64,000 bases of DNA from an uncultured Pelagibacteraceae bacterium. Lineage in GTDB: Bacteria > Pseudomonadota > Alphaproteobacteria > Pelagibacterales > Pelagibacteraceae. Numbering within the stretch: position 1 is the stretch's first letter; each line of letters opens with the position of its first letter. Position numbers and translations under genes: made by a program. The DNA lies in assembly GCA_902612345.1 (NCBI GenBank), contig CACMDE010000001.1, forward strand, positions 124,001-188,000. The letters are read 5' to 3'. Positions 44,573-54,546 of the stretch are shown here, piece after piece. The notes beneath the pieces are model-generated. The model was not told the origin of the DNA. It worked only from the letters and a program-made list of their open reading frames with translations, and made no database searches.

Positions 44573-46261
44573 ATGTATTTCAAAATCCTAAGAATTTTAT
44601 TTATAATTATTACATTTTTATATCATTCATCAGCTTTTTCAAAAACATCTGAAAATCAAAATTTCAACCATAGATATTTATCAAAATACTTTTCAGCACT
44701 AGTTTCGCATGAAAATGGAGATAATGAATTAGCTATAAATTATTTTAATTCAACAAAAAGTATTCTTAGAGATTATCCAGTCTATTTTGATAAATATGTT
44801 AATAGTTTAGTAATTGAAAATAAAGTTAAAGAAGCAATTAACCAAATTAAATTTTTTAATTCAAAAAATAAAATCAACAACTTTCAAGCTAATTTATTAT
44901 TAACTGTTGACTCTCTAAAAAATAATAAATTTAATAAAGTGAACGACCTACTTTTTGACATGGAAAAAGTATTAATACCAAGTACCTACGAACAAATTAT
45001 TTTCCAAATTTTAAAATCTTATAATCAACTATTTTTAGATAAAAAAATTCATGAAATAAATAATTATGGTAAATTAAGTAAAATTCTTTTGGCTTTTCAA
45101 TATTGTTATCTTGAAGATGAAAAAACTAGTAAATATTTTGCTGATCTTTTAAATTTTGAAAGTGGTGATTACTCAAGATATTTATTTTTTTATATATCAA
45201 ATTTAATTAGTAAAAATGAATTTGACACAGCAAAACTTGTATCTTTAAAAATAGAGCCAATTACTAGCACACTTTTAATGTTACAAACGAAAAGCTGGGT
45301 AGAAAATAATAATTTTGATAACTTTTCCAAAATTTTCACCTGCAAATCTGAAAATGATATTCTAGCTGAAATATTTTTTCTAATTTCTAACTTATATTCA
45401 TCCCAAGAAGATTATGAAATGTCGAATTTTTATTTAAATATTTCAAATTATCTAAATCCTAAATTTAAATTTAATTTATCTCTAGCATCAGAAAATTTTT
45501 ACTTAATGAATAAAGACTTAGATCTGAAAAAAACATTAAAAAGTTTTGATAATAAAGATGGTATTTATTACTGGTATAGAATTAAAAAAGAATTTGAAAT
45601 TTTAAAAGAAACTGAAGGAAAAGAAAAATCGTTATCTTTTTTAAATACAAAGTTAAAAAATTTAAAAATTCAGTCACCAAAAATTTATTTTGATTTAGGG
45701 AACATATATAAAGGTTTTAAAGATTATCGTAAGTCGATAGAAAATTATAATATTGCTCTTAATTCAATTAATAAAGATTCTGACTCTTATGCAGATATAC
45801 TTTATAGAAGAGGAGGGAGCTATGAAAGACTAAAAGAATTTGAAAGAGCTGATGAAGATTTGTTGTTAGCACTTAAGCTTAATCCAGATCAGCCATATGT
45901 TCTTAATTATTTGGCATACAGTTGGCTTGAGAGAAAAATAAATATTGATCAATCCATGCAAATGCTTTTGAAAGCTTATGAGCAAAAACAATCTGATCCC
46001 TATATTATTGATTCTGTAGGATGGGCTTATTATTTAACCGAGGATTATGATTTAGCAGAAAAATTTTTAAAGAATGCGTTGCTAATAATGCCAGAGGATC
46101 CAATTGTTAACGATCACTACGGGGACGTTATGTGGCAATTAGATATGAAACTCCAGGCAAGATATTATTGGAATGCCGCATTATCATCTGATGAAGCTGA
46201 AGAAAAGTTAATAGAAGATATTAATAATAAGTTATTATTTGGATTAAAAAAATCGCAATGA
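44573..46261 (+). CDS. TPR-repeat periplasmic protein
   Basis: A 562-residue protein with a signal peptide (YFKILRILFIIITFLYHSSAF, about residues 2-22, cleaved before SKTS). The C-terminal half has several TPR units, for example KIYFDLGNIYKGFKDYRKSIENY and the following YADILYRRGGSYERLKEFERAD, LNPDQPYVLNYLAYSW and IDSVGWAYYLTEDYDLAEKFL. Such proteins beside ispE are common in Alphaproteobacteria. The ATG at 44573 starts the signal peptide; an upstream in-frame ATG at 44513 lies inside the opposite gene. Overlaps ispE by 4 nt. No precise role is known. Confidence 0.8.
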   Translation: MYFKILRILFIIITFLYHSSAFSKTSENQNFNHRYLSKYFSALVSHENGDNELAINYFNSTKSILRDYPVYFDKYVNSLVIENKVKEAINQIKFFNSKNKINNFQANLLLTVDSLKNNKFNKVNDLLFDMEKVLIPSTYEQIIFQILKSYNQLFLDKKIHEINNYGKLSKILLAFQYCYLEDEKTSKYFADLLNFESGDYSRYLFFYISNLISKNEFDTAKLVSLKIEPITSTLLMLQTKSWVENNNFDNFSKIFTCKSENDILAEIFFLISNLYSSQEDYEMSNFYLNISNYLNPKFKFNLSLASENFYLMNKDLDLKKTLKSFDNKDGIYYWYRIKKEFEILKETEGKEKSLSFLNTKLKNLKIQSPKIYFDLGNIYKGFKDYRKSIENYNIALNSINKDSDSYADILYRRGGSYERLKEFERADEDLLLALKLNPDQPYVLNYLAYSWLERKINIDQSMQMLLKAYEQKQSDPYIIDSVGWAYYLTEDYDLAEKFLKNALLIMPEDPIVNDHYGDVMWQLDMKLQARYYWNAALSSDEAEEKLIEDINNKLLFGLKKSQ

Positions 46262-47100
46262 TTAAAAGGGACTTAATAAAATCCTATGCAAAAATAAATT
46301 TATCTCTAGATGTTTTGGGACGATATAAAAATAATTTACATAAAATACAAAGTATTATTTCATATATAAATTTACACGATAAAATTTCTATTAGATCGAT
46401 AAAGAAACCTAATCATATAATAAAGTTCAATGGCCCGTTCTCAAAAAACTTAAAAAATAACACTATTTCAAAATTATTGAATATTTTGGAAAAGAAAAAT
46501 TTAATCAAAAAAAAATATAAAATTGAAACCAGAAAAAATATTCCCCAAAAGTCTGGTTTGGGAGGGGGCTCAATGAATGCTGCATCAATTTTAAGTTATT
46601 TTATAAAAAAGAATATTATAAGCATTTCAAAAAATGAAATAATCAAAATATGCAATCAAATTGGATCAGATGTTTTTTTAGGACTAGATCGAAAAAACTC
46701 AATATTGGCAAGTAACAAAAAAATAAAAAAATATAAAACTAAAATTGGCTTATTTGTAGTTTTAATGAAACCAAAAGTTGGTTGCTCAACTAAAGAAATA
46801 TATAGAAGGGTTAAAAAATTCTCAAAAAAGAGAATTAAAATATCTAGCAAAATCTTTAATGTTGATTCCCTCAAAACTGAAAAAAACGATTTAGAAGAAC
46901 CTGCGTTCAGCCTTTATCCAAATTTAAGAAAATTGAAGATTTTTTTATCTAATACTGATCAAGTCAAATTTGTAAGAATGACAGGTTCAGGATCGACAAT
47001 TGTCGCTTATTTTTCAAACAAAAAATCTGCTATAAATGCGTTAAAATTAGCGAAAAAAAATTTTAAAAATTATTGGAGTATTTTATCAAAAACTATATAA
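46258..47100 (+). CDS. ispE: 4-diphosphocytidyl-2-C-methyl-D-erythritol kinase
   Basis: GHMP kinase of the MEP isoprenoid pathway. The 280-residue protein has SYAKINLSLDVLGRY at the start, the ATP loop PQKSGLGGGSMNAASIL, and the C-terminal MTGSGSTIVAYF. Length is typical. It overlaps the TPR gene by 4 nt and ends 32 nt before tRNA-Gln. IspH of the same pathway is at 28.8 kb. Confidence 0.94.
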   Translation: MIKRDLIKSYAKINLSLDVLGRYKNNLHKIQSIISYINLHDKISIRSIKKPNHIIKFNGPFSKNLKNNTISKLLNILEKKNLIKKKYKIETRKNIPQKSGLGGGSMNAASILSYFIKKNIISISKNEIIKICNQIGSDVFLGLDRKNSILASNKKIKKYKTKIGLFVVLMKPKVGCSTKEIYRRVKKFSKKRIKISSKIFNVDSLKTEKNDLEEPAFSLYPNLRKLKIFLSNTDQVKFVRMTGSGSTIVAYFSNKKSAINALKLAKKNFKNYWSILSKTI

Positions 47101-47110
47101 AGCTTTTCTT

Positions 47111-47126
47111 TTGTGATATATCACAA
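47111..47126. promoter_or_regulatory. Perfect 16-bp palindrome before tRNA-Gln
   Basis: TTGTGATATATCACAA, a perfect inverted repeat 6 nt before the tRNA gene and 10 nt after ispE. It looks like CRP/FNR-type half-sites, but the central spacing is 4 rather than the 6 of the CRP consensus. It could be an operator for the tRNA-Gln/cca transcript or a small hairpin. No T-run follows. Confidence 0.4.
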
Positions 47127-47132
47127 ACAACT

Positions 47133-47207
47133 TGGGGCGTAGCCAAGTGGTAAGGCAGCGGTTTTTGGTACCGCCATTCCTAGGTTCGAATCCTAGCGCC
47201 CCAGCCA
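47133..47207 (+). tRNA. tRNA-Gln(TTG), CCA encoded
   Basis: Folds as a normal cloverleaf: acceptor TGGGGCG pairs perfectly with CGCCCCA (47197-47203), discriminator G at 47204, then encoded CCA to 47207. The anticodon loop reads TTTTGGT within stem GCGGT/ACCGC, giving anticodon TTG for glutamine. The T-arm is TAGGTTCGAATCCTA. It is 75 nt long, and the next ATG, of the CCA-adding enzyme gene, begins only 3 nt after the CCA. Confidence 0.97.
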
Positions 47208-47210
47208 GAT

Positions 47211-48494
47211 ATGTTTAAATTGTTAGAAAATTTATTTAAATCAAGAAAAAATACTTTTAAGGATAAAGTTAACTTTAAAGAATTAATTTTAAATAAAGAA
47301 ATCCAAGAACTATTTAGATCATTTAATGTTCATTCAAATAAAGCAGAATTGCGTTTTGTTGGAGGTTGTCTAAGAAAGTTAATTTCTGGTGAAAAGGTCG
47401 ATGACATAGACTTATCAACAAATGTAAATCCACAGAATGTAATTGAAATATTAAAAAAAAATAAAATTAATTTCTATGAGACAGGAATACAGCATGGAAC
47501 AATTACGGCAATTATTAATAAAAAAAGTTTCGAAATAACTACTCTTAGAAAAGATGTTAAAACTGACGGTAGACATGCTCAAGTTGAGTATACTGACAAT
47601 TGGTTAGAGGATGCATCTCGAAGAGATTTTACAATTAATTCGATTTACTCCGATTTAGATGGAAATTTGTTTGATCCATTTAACGGAAAAAGAGATTTGC
47701 AAGATGGTTTAATTAAATTTATAGGAGATCCAGCAACAAGAATAAAAGAAGATTATCTTAGGATTTTAAGATATATTAGATTTTTTTTAGGATACAGCAA
47801 AAAACAGCATGATAAAATTACTGTTAAAATTATTAAACAAAATCTGAGCGGTTTAAAGCAAGTATCAAAAGATAGACAATTACAAGAATTAAAAAAGATA
47901 ATTTTACTTGAAAATTTTTATAAAATAAATACTGATAAAATAGCTAAAGAACTATTCCTTTTAATTTTTCCAGAACTCAAAAATATTAATAGAATTGATA
48001 AATTGGATAATCTTAGTCAAAATGTTTTAAAATTTAAAAAATTTGAATTTGTTTTATCTCTCCTGCTGATTGATAAAAGCGAAGATTGTGATTATTTTAT
48101 TTACAAACATAATTTGTCAAACAAAGAAAAAGATAAAATCAGCTTTTTAAAATCGGTATTTTCTGAAGAACCTAATAAAGATTATTTTACTAGAGAAAAT
48201 TTGTCAAAAATTATACTTAAGCATGGAAAAGAAAACATTTTGGATATTTTAGACTTTAAAATTCTAACTACTAAAAAAAATAAAAATACTTTAATTGATT
48301 TAAAGAAATATTTTCTAGAATTTGAAATTCCAGTTATGCCAATCAAAGCAAGAGATTTAATTGAAAAATTTGATTTAAAAGAAGGAAAATTATTAGGGTC
48401 AATCCTAAGAGATATCGAAGAGTACTGGTTAAATAATAACTTTAAAATTTCGAATAATGAAATTGAGAGTATAGTTAAATCTAAACGTATTTAA
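47211..48494 (+). CDS. cca: CCA-adding enzyme / poly(A) polymerase family nucleotidyltransferase
   Basis: Adds or repairs the CCA end of tRNAs, or polyadenylates RNA. The 427-residue class II nucleotidyltransferase has [22 protein letters not shown] with the catalytic Dx[11 protein letters not shown], and the RNA-binding [20 protein letters not shown] and [13 protein letters not shown]. The start is 3 nt after the mature end of tRNA-Gln, leaving no room for a separate ribosome site; tRNA processing would give a leaderless mRNA. Overlaps convergent greA by 14 nt. Confidence 0.9.
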   Translation: MFKLLENLFKSRKNTFKDKVNFKELILNKEIQELFRSFNVHSNKAELRFVGGCLRKLISGEKVDDIDLSTNVNPQNVIEILKKNKINFYETGIQHGTITAIINKKSFEITTLRKDVKTDGRHAQVEYTDNWLEDASRRDFTINSIYSDLDGNLFDPFNGKRDLQDGLIKFIGDPATRIKEDYLRILRYIRFFLGYSKKQHDKITVKIIKQNLSGLKQVSKDRQLQELKKIILLENFYKINTDKIAKELFLLIFPELKNINRIDKLDNLSQNVLKFKKFEFVLSLLLIDKSEDCDYFIYKHNLSNKEKDKISFLKSVFSEEPNKDYFTRENLSKIILKHGKENILDILDFKILTTKKNKNTLIDLKKYFLEFEIPVMPIKARDLIEKFDLKEGKLLGSILRDIEEYWLNNNFKISNNEIESIVKSKRI

Positions 48495-48957
48495 CGTCAA
48501 AGATCTCAAAATTTTTTGTACCATTTGGCGTTTTTATTTCTACCAAATCACCTTTATTTTTTCCTATCAAACCTTTTCCAATAGGAGATTTAAAATAAAT
48601 TAATTTTTTTTTTAGATCTGCCTCGTCTTTTCCAACAAGTTTATAATCAATTTTTTCATTTGTATCTAAATTTTGTAAATAGACTGTTGAACCAAAAATA
48701 ACTTTGCCATCATTATTTAACTTTGTAACATCAATTACATTTGCTGTGGCTATACTGTTCTCAACTTCTTGTATTCTTCCTTCATTATGAGATTGTTGTT
48801 CTTTTGCAGCATGATACTCGGCATTCTCTTTTAAATCTCCGTGCGATCGTGCCTCTGCAATTGCATTTACTATTTCTGGTCTTTTTTCTTCTTTTAAAAA
48901 TTTTAACTCTTGTTTTAAACTTTCGAGACCTTCAATTGTTATTGGTTCTTTTTCCAT
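48481..48957 (-). CDS. greA: Transcription elongation factor GreA
   Basis: Stimulates RNA cleavage by stalled RNA polymerase. The 158-residue protein has an N-terminal coiled coil ([37 protein letters not shown] with the acidic tip) and a C-terminal FKBP-like domain with [14 protein letters not shown]. The ATG at 48957 gives the usual MEKEPIT start; an upstream in-frame start would overlap hemF. Confidence 0.96.
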   Translation of the reverse strand: MEKEPITIEGLESLKQELKFLKEEKRPEIVNAIAEARSHGDLKENAEYHAAKEQQSHNEGRIQEVENSIATANVIDVTKLNNDGKVIFGSTVYLQNLDTNEKIDYKLVGKDEADLKKKLIYFKSPIGKGLIGKNKGDLVEIKTPNGTKNFEIFDVKYV

Positions 48958-48958
48958 T

Positions 48959-49786
48959 TTATTTCCACTTCGCAATAGGAGGTAAAGACATTAAGATCGC
49001 ATCAATGTTGCCACCAGTTTGCAAACCAAACTTCGTTCCCCTATCATATAAAAGATTAAATTCAATATATCTACCTCTTTTTAAATACTGAATTTCTTTA
49101 TCTTTTTTTGACCATTTAATTTTATTTTTTTTTGAAATTATTTCATTAAACACTTTAATAAATTCTAAACCTAAATCTTTTACAAAATAGAAATCTTTTT
49201 CCCAATTATTTTTTTTGTAATCAAAAAAAATACCACCTATACCCCGCGTTTCTTTTCTATGTGGTAGATAAAAATATTCATTACACCAATTACTATAAAT
49301 TTTGTAATATTTTTTATTGTGCCTATTACACATAGTTTGAAGACTTTTATGTAACCATTTTTTTAATTTGTCATCCTTAAAACATGGTGTTACATCCATA
49401 CCTCCTCCAAACCATCCATGTGAAGTATTTATATATCGAGTATTAAAATGCATAGCAGGTACATGAGGATTCTTCATGTGCATAACAATTGATATACCTG
49501 TTGCCCAAAACTTTGTATTTTTTTTTGTTCCTGGAATTTTCCCTTTCATTTTATTTGGGAATTTTCCATAAACTTCAGAAAAATTTACCCCAACTTTGTC
49601 AAATATCTTTCCACTTTCTAGTATTTTAGACTCTCCACCTCCCTCATTTTTCTTTTTGTTCCTAGTCCATTTTTTGCTTTTAAATAAAACTTTATTATTT
49701 TCTATCTCTTCGATATTTTTACAAACTATCTCTTGAAGGTTTTTAAACCATTGTTTTGCTAGCTCTTGTTTTAAATCTATTTTCAT
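48959..49786 (-). CDS. hemF: Oxygen-dependent coproporphyrinogen III oxidase
   Basis: Decarboxylates coproporphyrinogen III to protoporphyrinogen IX in heme synthesis, using O2. The 275-residue protein has [20 protein letters not shown], the active-site region [37 protein letters not shown] and [21 protein letters not shown], all hallmark motifs. It supplies heme for the cytochrome genes nearby. One base separates it from greA. Confidence 0.97.
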   Translation of the reverse strand: MKIDLKQELAKQWFKNLQEIVCKNIEEIENNKVLFKSKKWTRNKKKNEGGGESKILESGKIFDKVGVNFSEVYGKFPNKMKGKIPGTKKNTKFWATGISIVMHMKNPHVPAMHFNTRYINTSHGWFGGGMDVTPCFKDDKLKKWLHKSLQTMCNRHNKKYYKIYSNWCNEYFYLPHRKETRGIGGIFFDYKKNNWEKDFYFVKDLGLEFIKVFNEIISKKNKIKWSKKDKEIQYLKRGRYIEFNLLYDRGTKFGLQTGGNIDAILMSLPPIAKWK

Positions 49787-49788
49787 TT

Positions 49789-50259
49789 TTAATACAGTAT
49801 TTGTCTCAAACTTTCAGAAATAATTATAGCTGCTGAAGTAGCAAGATTCAAAGATCTTTTATTTTCTATCATGGGTATCTTTATTTTATATTTTATACTT
49901 TTATGTAATTTATCAGGAACACCCGAGCTTTCTCTACCAAACAATAATGTATCATTTTTTTTAAATTTAAAGTTAATGTAACAATCTTTTGCCTTGGTGG
50001 TTGCCAAAATGACTCTTTGGTTTTTTTTAGCTTTATTAAAATCTTCATAGCTTTTGTAAAATTTGATAGAAGATAGGTCCATATAATCCATCACAACTCT
50101 TTTAAATCTAGGGTCTGTTAAAAAAAAACCACAAGGTTCAATTATTTCAAGCCTAACCCCAAGACATGAGCAAGTTCTAACTATTGCGGCTGTATTCTGT
50201 GGTATATCTGGTTGATAAAGGGCTATTTTGGGGCCTGTATAAGTAGTTTTCTGTGTCAT
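49789..50259 (-). CDS. trmL: tRNA (cytidine/uridine34-2'-O)-methyltransferase
   Basis: SPOUT methyltransferase of the wobble ribose in tRNA-Leu. The 156-residue protein has IALYQPDIPQNTAAIVRTCSCLG, LLFGRESSGVP and the knot SLNLATSAAIIISE. Length and motifs are standard for TrmL. It overlaps nothing and precedes hemF by 2 nt; divergent from petA across 69 nt. Confidence 0.93.
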   Translation of the reverse strand: MTQKTTYTGPKIALYQPDIPQNTAAIVRTCSCLGVRLEIIEPCGFFLTDPRFKRVVMDYMDLSSIKFYKSYEDFNKAKKNQRVILATTKAKDCYINFKFKKNDTLLFGRESSGVPDKLHKSIKYKIKIPMIENKRSLNLATSAAIIISESLRQILY

Positions 50260-50328
50260 TTGTGCAATAGAAAAATATATATTTATTATTATATGAAATC
50301 ATGTAATAGCAAAAAATAAAACATTTAA

Positions 50329-50841
50329 ATGTCTGATAAAAAACCAAAAAATAGAAGAGATTTTATATTCACAGCAACAGCTGCCGCAGGGGCTGTTGGA
50401 GTTGGAGCTGCAGTATGGCCATTAGTTGATCAAATGAATCCAGATGCTTCTGTTAAAGCCTTAGCAAGTACTGAAGTTGACATAAGTTCTGTAAAACCCG
50501 GTCAATCAATAACAGTTGTTTGGAGAGGTAAACCAGTATTTATTAAAAGAAGAACTCAAGAAGAAATTGACAAAGCAAGAGCAGTAACTTTAGATGAATT
50601 AAAACACCCAGAGAAAGACGAAGATAGAGTTAAAAACCCAGAGTGGCTAGTTATGCTTGGGATTTGTACACACCTAGGATGTGTTCCATTGTCAGACAAA
50701 GGTGAATACGATGGATGGTTTTGCCCATGCCATGGATCACACTACGATACCTCAGGAAGAATAAGGAAAGGTCCTGCCCCAATTAATATGGAAATACCTG
50801 AGTATGTTTTTTTAAATGAGAATACAATTAAAATTGGATAA
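50329..50841 (+). CDS. petA: Ubiquinol-cytochrome c reductase Rieske iron-sulphur subunit
   Basis: 2Fe-2S subunit of the bc1 complex. The 170-residue protein has a Tat signal/anchor ([21 protein letters not shown]) and the cluster motifs CTHLGCVP and [29 protein letters not shown] follows. First gene of petABC, preceded by a 69-nt AT-rich divergent gap that must hold its promoter; I cannot pick a convincing -35/-10 pair. Confidence 0.97.
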   Translation: MSDKKPKNRRDFIFTATAAAGAVGVGAAVWPLVDQMNPDASVKALASTEVDISSVKPGQSITVVWRGKPVFIKRRTQEEIDKARAVTLDELKHPEKDEDRVKNPEWLVMLGICTHLGCVPLSDKGEYDGWFCPCHGSHYDTSGRIRKGPAPINMEIPEYVFLNENTIKIG

Positions 50842-50852
50842 TAAAAATATAT

Positions 50853-52133
50853 ATGAGCGATAGTCATTATACACCGAAATCAAAAGTAGGAAAATGGTTT
50901 AACGATAGATTACCTTTGTTAACATTAGCGAACCATTTAACCGATTATCCAACTCCTAAAAATTTAAATTATTGGTGGACCTTTGGTGGAATACTAACTT
51001 TTTGTTTAATAACACAAATTGTAACAGGGCTTGTTTTGGCAATGCATTATATCGCAGATACTAAGTTAGCTTTTGCAAGTGTTGAACATATTATGAGAGA
51101 TGTAAACTATGGGTGGTTGATTAGATATGTTCATGCTAACGGTGCATCAATGTTTTTCTTGGCAGTTTATATACATATTTTTAGATCATTATTTTATGGG
51201 TCATATAAATCACCAAGAGAAATAATTTGGATTTTAGGTATTATCATTTACCTTTTAATGATGGCAGCTGCATTCATGGGATATGTGCTCCCTTGGGGAC
51301 AAATGAGTTATTGGGGTGCAACTGTGATAACTAACTTGTTTAGCGCAATTCCTTTAATAGGAGAAGGAATAACAACCTGGTTGTGGGGCGGTTATTCAGT
51401 TGATAATCCAACCTTAACCAGATTTTATGCATTACATTATTTAATACCTTTTTTAATACTTGGTCTAGTTGTTCTTCACATATGGGCATTACATGTACCA
51501 GGAAATAACAATCCAGTAGGAATTGAAATTAAAAAACCATCGAATGATACTGTACCTTTTCATCCATACATAGTTATAAAAGATGCATTTGCATTATTAT
51601 TATTTTTAATAGTTTTTGCATTTTTTGTATTTTATACGCCAAATATTTTAGGGCACGCCGATAATTATATTGAAGCAAATCCACTTGTTACTCCAGCACA
51701 TATAGTGCCTGAATGGTATTTATTACCATTTTATGCAATACTTAGATCGGTTCCAGATAAATTAATGGGTGTTATAGCAATGTTTTCAGCTATATTAATT
51801 TTGGCTGCTCTTCCTTGGCTAGATACTTCCAAGATAAGATCAGCTGTATTTAGACCTCTCTACAAACAATTTTATTGGATATTAGTTATTGATGTTTTGA
51901 TTTTAGGTTATGTAGGAGCAATGCCTGCAGAGGGTTTGTATTTATTAGTGGCTAGAATCGCAACAGCTTATTATTTCGCCCATTTTTTAATAATTCTTCC
52001 AGTTTTAGGATTTACAGAGAAAACAAATCCAATTCCATTAAGTATATCTGAACCTGTTTTAGCCGGATCAGCAATGGCAACAAGAGCAGTAAATGATGAT
52101 AAAGTTGAAATTAATTTAAAGAGCTTAGGGTGA
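50853..52133 (+). CDS. petB: Cytochrome b of the bc1 complex
   Basis: Diheme quinol-oxidising subunit. The 426-residue protein has eight helices. Heme-ligand histidines occur in [37 protein letters not shown] and [12 protein letters not shown]. The Qo site [18 protein letters not shown] is intact. The end overlaps petC by 4 nt. Confidence 0.98.
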   Translation: MSDSHYTPKSKVGKWFNDRLPLLTLANHLTDYPTPKNLNYWWTFGGILTFCLITQIVTGLVLAMHYIADTKLAFASVEHIMRDVNYGWLIRYVHANGASMFFLAVYIHIFRSLFYGSYKSPREIIWILGIIIYLLMMAAAFMGYVLPWGQMSYWGATVITNLFSAIPLIGEGITTWLWGGYSVDNPTLTRFYALHYLIPFLILGLVVLHIWALHVPGNNNPVGIEIKKPSNDTVPFHPYIVIKDAFALLLFLIVFAFFVFYTPNILGHADNYIEANPLVTPAHIVPEWYLLPFYAILRSVPDKLMGVIAMFSAILILAALPWLDTSKIRSAVFRPLYKQFYWILVIDVLILGYVGAMPAEGLYLLVARIATAYYFAHFLIILPVLGFTEKTNPIPLSISEPVLAGSAMATRAVNDDKVEINLKSLG

Positions 52134-52909
52134 AAAAATCAATAAGCATACTCGTATTATCTCTATCTATACTATTTTTTCACAATCATTCAATTTCTGC
52201 AGAAAAAGTTGACCTCTTAAAAACAGACTGGACTTTCAAGGGACTTTTTGGAAAATATGATAGAGCTTCATTGCAAAGAGGATATCAAGTTTACACAGAA
52301 GTTTGTGCAGCTTGTCATTCAATGCAATACTTGAGTTATAGAAATCTTGCTGAGCCTGGAGGGCCTGAGTTTACTGAAGAACAGGCAAAAGCTATAGCTG
52401 CAAGCTTTGAGGTATTAGATGGCCCTAATAGCGATGGGGAAATGTTTATGAGACCAGCAAAATTGTCAGATAAATTTGTTAAGCCATATGAAAATGTTGA
52501 AGCATCGAAAGCAGCAAATGGAGGAGCCTATCCTCCAGATATGTCTGTATTGGCAAAAGCTAGAAAAGGTGGTGCGGACTATATTTATTCTCTTCTTCTA
52601 GGATATGAAGATCCACCAGCCGGCATCAAGTTAGATGATGGGGTATACTTCAATAAATATATGTATGGAAATAAAATTAAAATGTCCGCCCCTTTATCAG
52701 ATGGTCTAGTCGAATACAATGATGGCACTGAAGCTTCAGAGGAGCAAATGGCAAAAGATATTACAACATTTTTGATGTGGTCTGCTGAGCCACATTTAGA
52801 GACAAGGCATAAAACTGGTTTTAGAGTAATAGTTTACTTAATAATACTTTCAGTGCTTGTGTATTTGACTATGAAAAAAATTTGGTCACGTGTTGAAACG
52901 AAAGTTTAA
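52130..52909 (+). CDS. petC: Cytochrome c1
   Basis: Monoheme c-type subunit of the bc1 complex, passing electrons to cytochrome c. The 259-residue protein starts with GTG (overlapping the petB TGA), has a signal peptide ending near SISA-EK, the heme motif [38 protein letters not shown], and a C-terminal anchor ([20 protein letters not shown]). It runs 24 nt into the 3' end of convergent ychF. Confidence 0.97.
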   Translation: MKKSISILVLSLSILFFHNHSISAEKVDLLKTDWTFKGLFGKYDRASLQRGYQVYTEVCAACHSMQYLSYRNLAEPGGPEFTEEQAKAIAASFEVLDGPNSDGEMFMRPAKLSDKFVKPYENVEASKAANGGAYPPDMSVLAKARKGGADYIYSLLLGYEDPPAGIKLDDGVYFNKYMYGNKIKMSAPLSDGLVEYNDGTEASEEQMAKDITTFLMWSAEPHLETRHKTGFRVIVYLIILSVLVYLTMKKIWSRVETKV

Positions 52910-53959
52910 AACATCCCCATCTTTAACAATATATTCTTTACCTTCCAATCTCATTTTGCCATTACTTTTAGAATCGACCCATCCTTTATTAATTACAAAG
53001 TCTTTATAAGAAACAGTTTCCACTTTTATAAATCCTTTCTCAAAATCTGAATGTATTTTTGCTGCAGCTTTAGGAGCTAAACAGTTTTTAGTTATTGTCC
53101 AAGCCCTAGATTCTTCAGGTCCAGAGGTAAAAAATGTTTCAAGATTTAATAAATTGAAGCCTTTTTTAGTGAGAATTTTAATACCTGCTTCTTTAATACC
53201 AAGCATATCCATATAATTTATTTTTTCCTTTTCACTTAAAGAATTAAGTTGATTTTCGATTTCTGCCGAAATTATAATTGTATTTTTATCTCCATATCTC
53301 TCAATAAAATTTTTAGTGTATTTGTTTCCACTTTTGATACTTTCCTCTTCTACATTACAAACATATAAATTTGGTTTTAATGATAATAAACAGCTTTCTT
53401 CAATTTCTTTTTTTTCATAAAGATTTTGAATTTCCTCAATATTTTTATCATTATTTATATAATCTAAAGCTGTTTCTAAAATTTTAATTTGTTCATTTGA
53501 AATATTTTTTTTATTTTTTTTGTCTAATCTTTTTTGTATTGATTCAAGATCTGCAAGTTTCATTTCAGTTTGTATAATTTCAAGATCTCTAACTGGGTCT
53601 ACATTTTTATTCACATTTTGAATATCATTGGAGTCAAAACATCTTATCATGTGAATAATTGCATCTACTTCTCTTATATGAGATAAAAATTTATTTCCTA
53701 AGCCTTCGCCTTTTGATGCACCTTTTACTAATCCTGCAATATCAACAAATGATATTGTTGTATAAATTTTTTTTTTAGAATTTGAGATAATTGTTAATCT
53801 ATCTAATCTTTCATCGACTACTGGTACGACACCAAGATTTGGATCTATTGTACAAAAGGGAAAATTCTCAGCTTGTGCTTTGCTGGAGTTAGTAAGAGCA
53901 TTAAAAAGAGTTGATTTACCAACATTTGGTAATCCAACAATCCCGCATTTAAAACCCAT
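52886..53959 (-). CDS. ychF: Redox-regulated ATPase YchF
   Basis: Obg-related ribosome-associated ATPase. The 357-residue protein has G1 GLPNVGKSTLFNALTNSSKA, FPFCTIDPNLGVV, G3 FVDIAGLVKGASKGEGLGNKFL, and the C-terminal TGS domain (RAWTITKNCLAPKAAAKIHSD). It follows pth by 2 nt. Confidence 0.96.
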   Translation of the reverse strand: MGFKCGIVGLPNVGKSTLFNALTNSSKAQAENFPFCTIDPNLGVVPVVDERLDRLTIISNSKKKIYTTISFVDIAGLVKGASKGEGLGNKFLSHIREVDAIIHMIRCFDSNDIQNVNKNVDPVRDLEIIQTEMKLADLESIQKRLDKKNKKNISNEQIKILETALDYINNDKNIEEIQNLYEKKEIEESCLLSLKPNLYVCNVEEESIKSGNKYTKNFIERYGDKNTIIISAEIENQLNSLSEKEKINYMDMLGIKEAGIKILTKKGFNLLNLETFFTSGPEESRAWTITKNCLAPKAAAKIHSDFEKGFIKVETVSYKDFVINKGWVDSKSNGKMRLEGKEYIVKDGDVLNFRFNT

Positions 53960-53961
53960 GA

Positions 53962-54516
53962 CTAATTATTTATTTTACTTGAAAACAAATCGAGTTTTTT
54001 ATCTATTAACAAATTCACAGATTCAATTATTTTTTTTGAAATTTGCTCTAACTGGGCTTTTTCATCTTCGTTGAAATCGCTTAACACAAAATCATTAACT
54101 TTCAATTTTTCTGGCTTTCCAATTCCTATTCTTACTCTTGAATATTCTTTACCAATAAATTTATCTAGTGATTTAATACCATTATGACCAGCATCTGTTC
54201 CACCAAATTTTGCTTTTATTTTTCCAAATTCAATATCAAGATCATCATGAAACACAATTATATCTGAAGATTCTATTTTGAAATATTCAATAAGTTCTCT
54301 TATACACGTGCCCGAATTATTCATAAAAGTAAGAGGTTTAATGGCATAAACTTTTTTATCACCAATATTGCCCATAGTTAATAATCCCTTAAATTTTGGT
54401 TTCTGTTTTGATAAACTAAAACCCTGATTTAATGCATCAATAATTTTAAACCCAATATTATGTCTGTTGTTTTGGCTATCTGGTGTTGGGTTTCCTAGAC
54501 CTACAAATAAGATCAT
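53962..54516 (-). CDS. pth: Peptidyl-tRNA hydrolase
   Basis: Frees tRNA from dropped-off peptidyl-tRNA. The 184-residue protein has FVGLGNPTPDSQNNRHNIGF with the catalytic histidine, PLTFMNNSG, VFHDDLDIEFGKI with the catalytic Asp, and GGTDAGHNGIKSLDKFIG. Order rplY-pth-ychF is conserved. Confidence 0.97.
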   Translation of the reverse strand: MILFVGLGNPTPDSQNNRHNIGFKIIDALNQGFSLSKQKPKFKGLLTMGNIGDKKVYAIKPLTFMNNSGTCIRELIEYFKIESSDIIVFHDDLDIEFGKIKAKFGGTDAGHNGIKSLDKFIGKEYSRVRIGIGKPEKLKVNDFVLSDFNEDEKAQLEQISKKIIESVNLLIDKKLDLFSSKINN

Positions 54517-54546
54517 TTCAAAGATTATTTTTGATTATAAAACAAA

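Noticed and set aside
47111-47126. CRP binding site
   Set aside because: Half-sites match but the centre is 4 bp instead of 6, and no CRP gene is seen; kept only as an unassigned palindrome.
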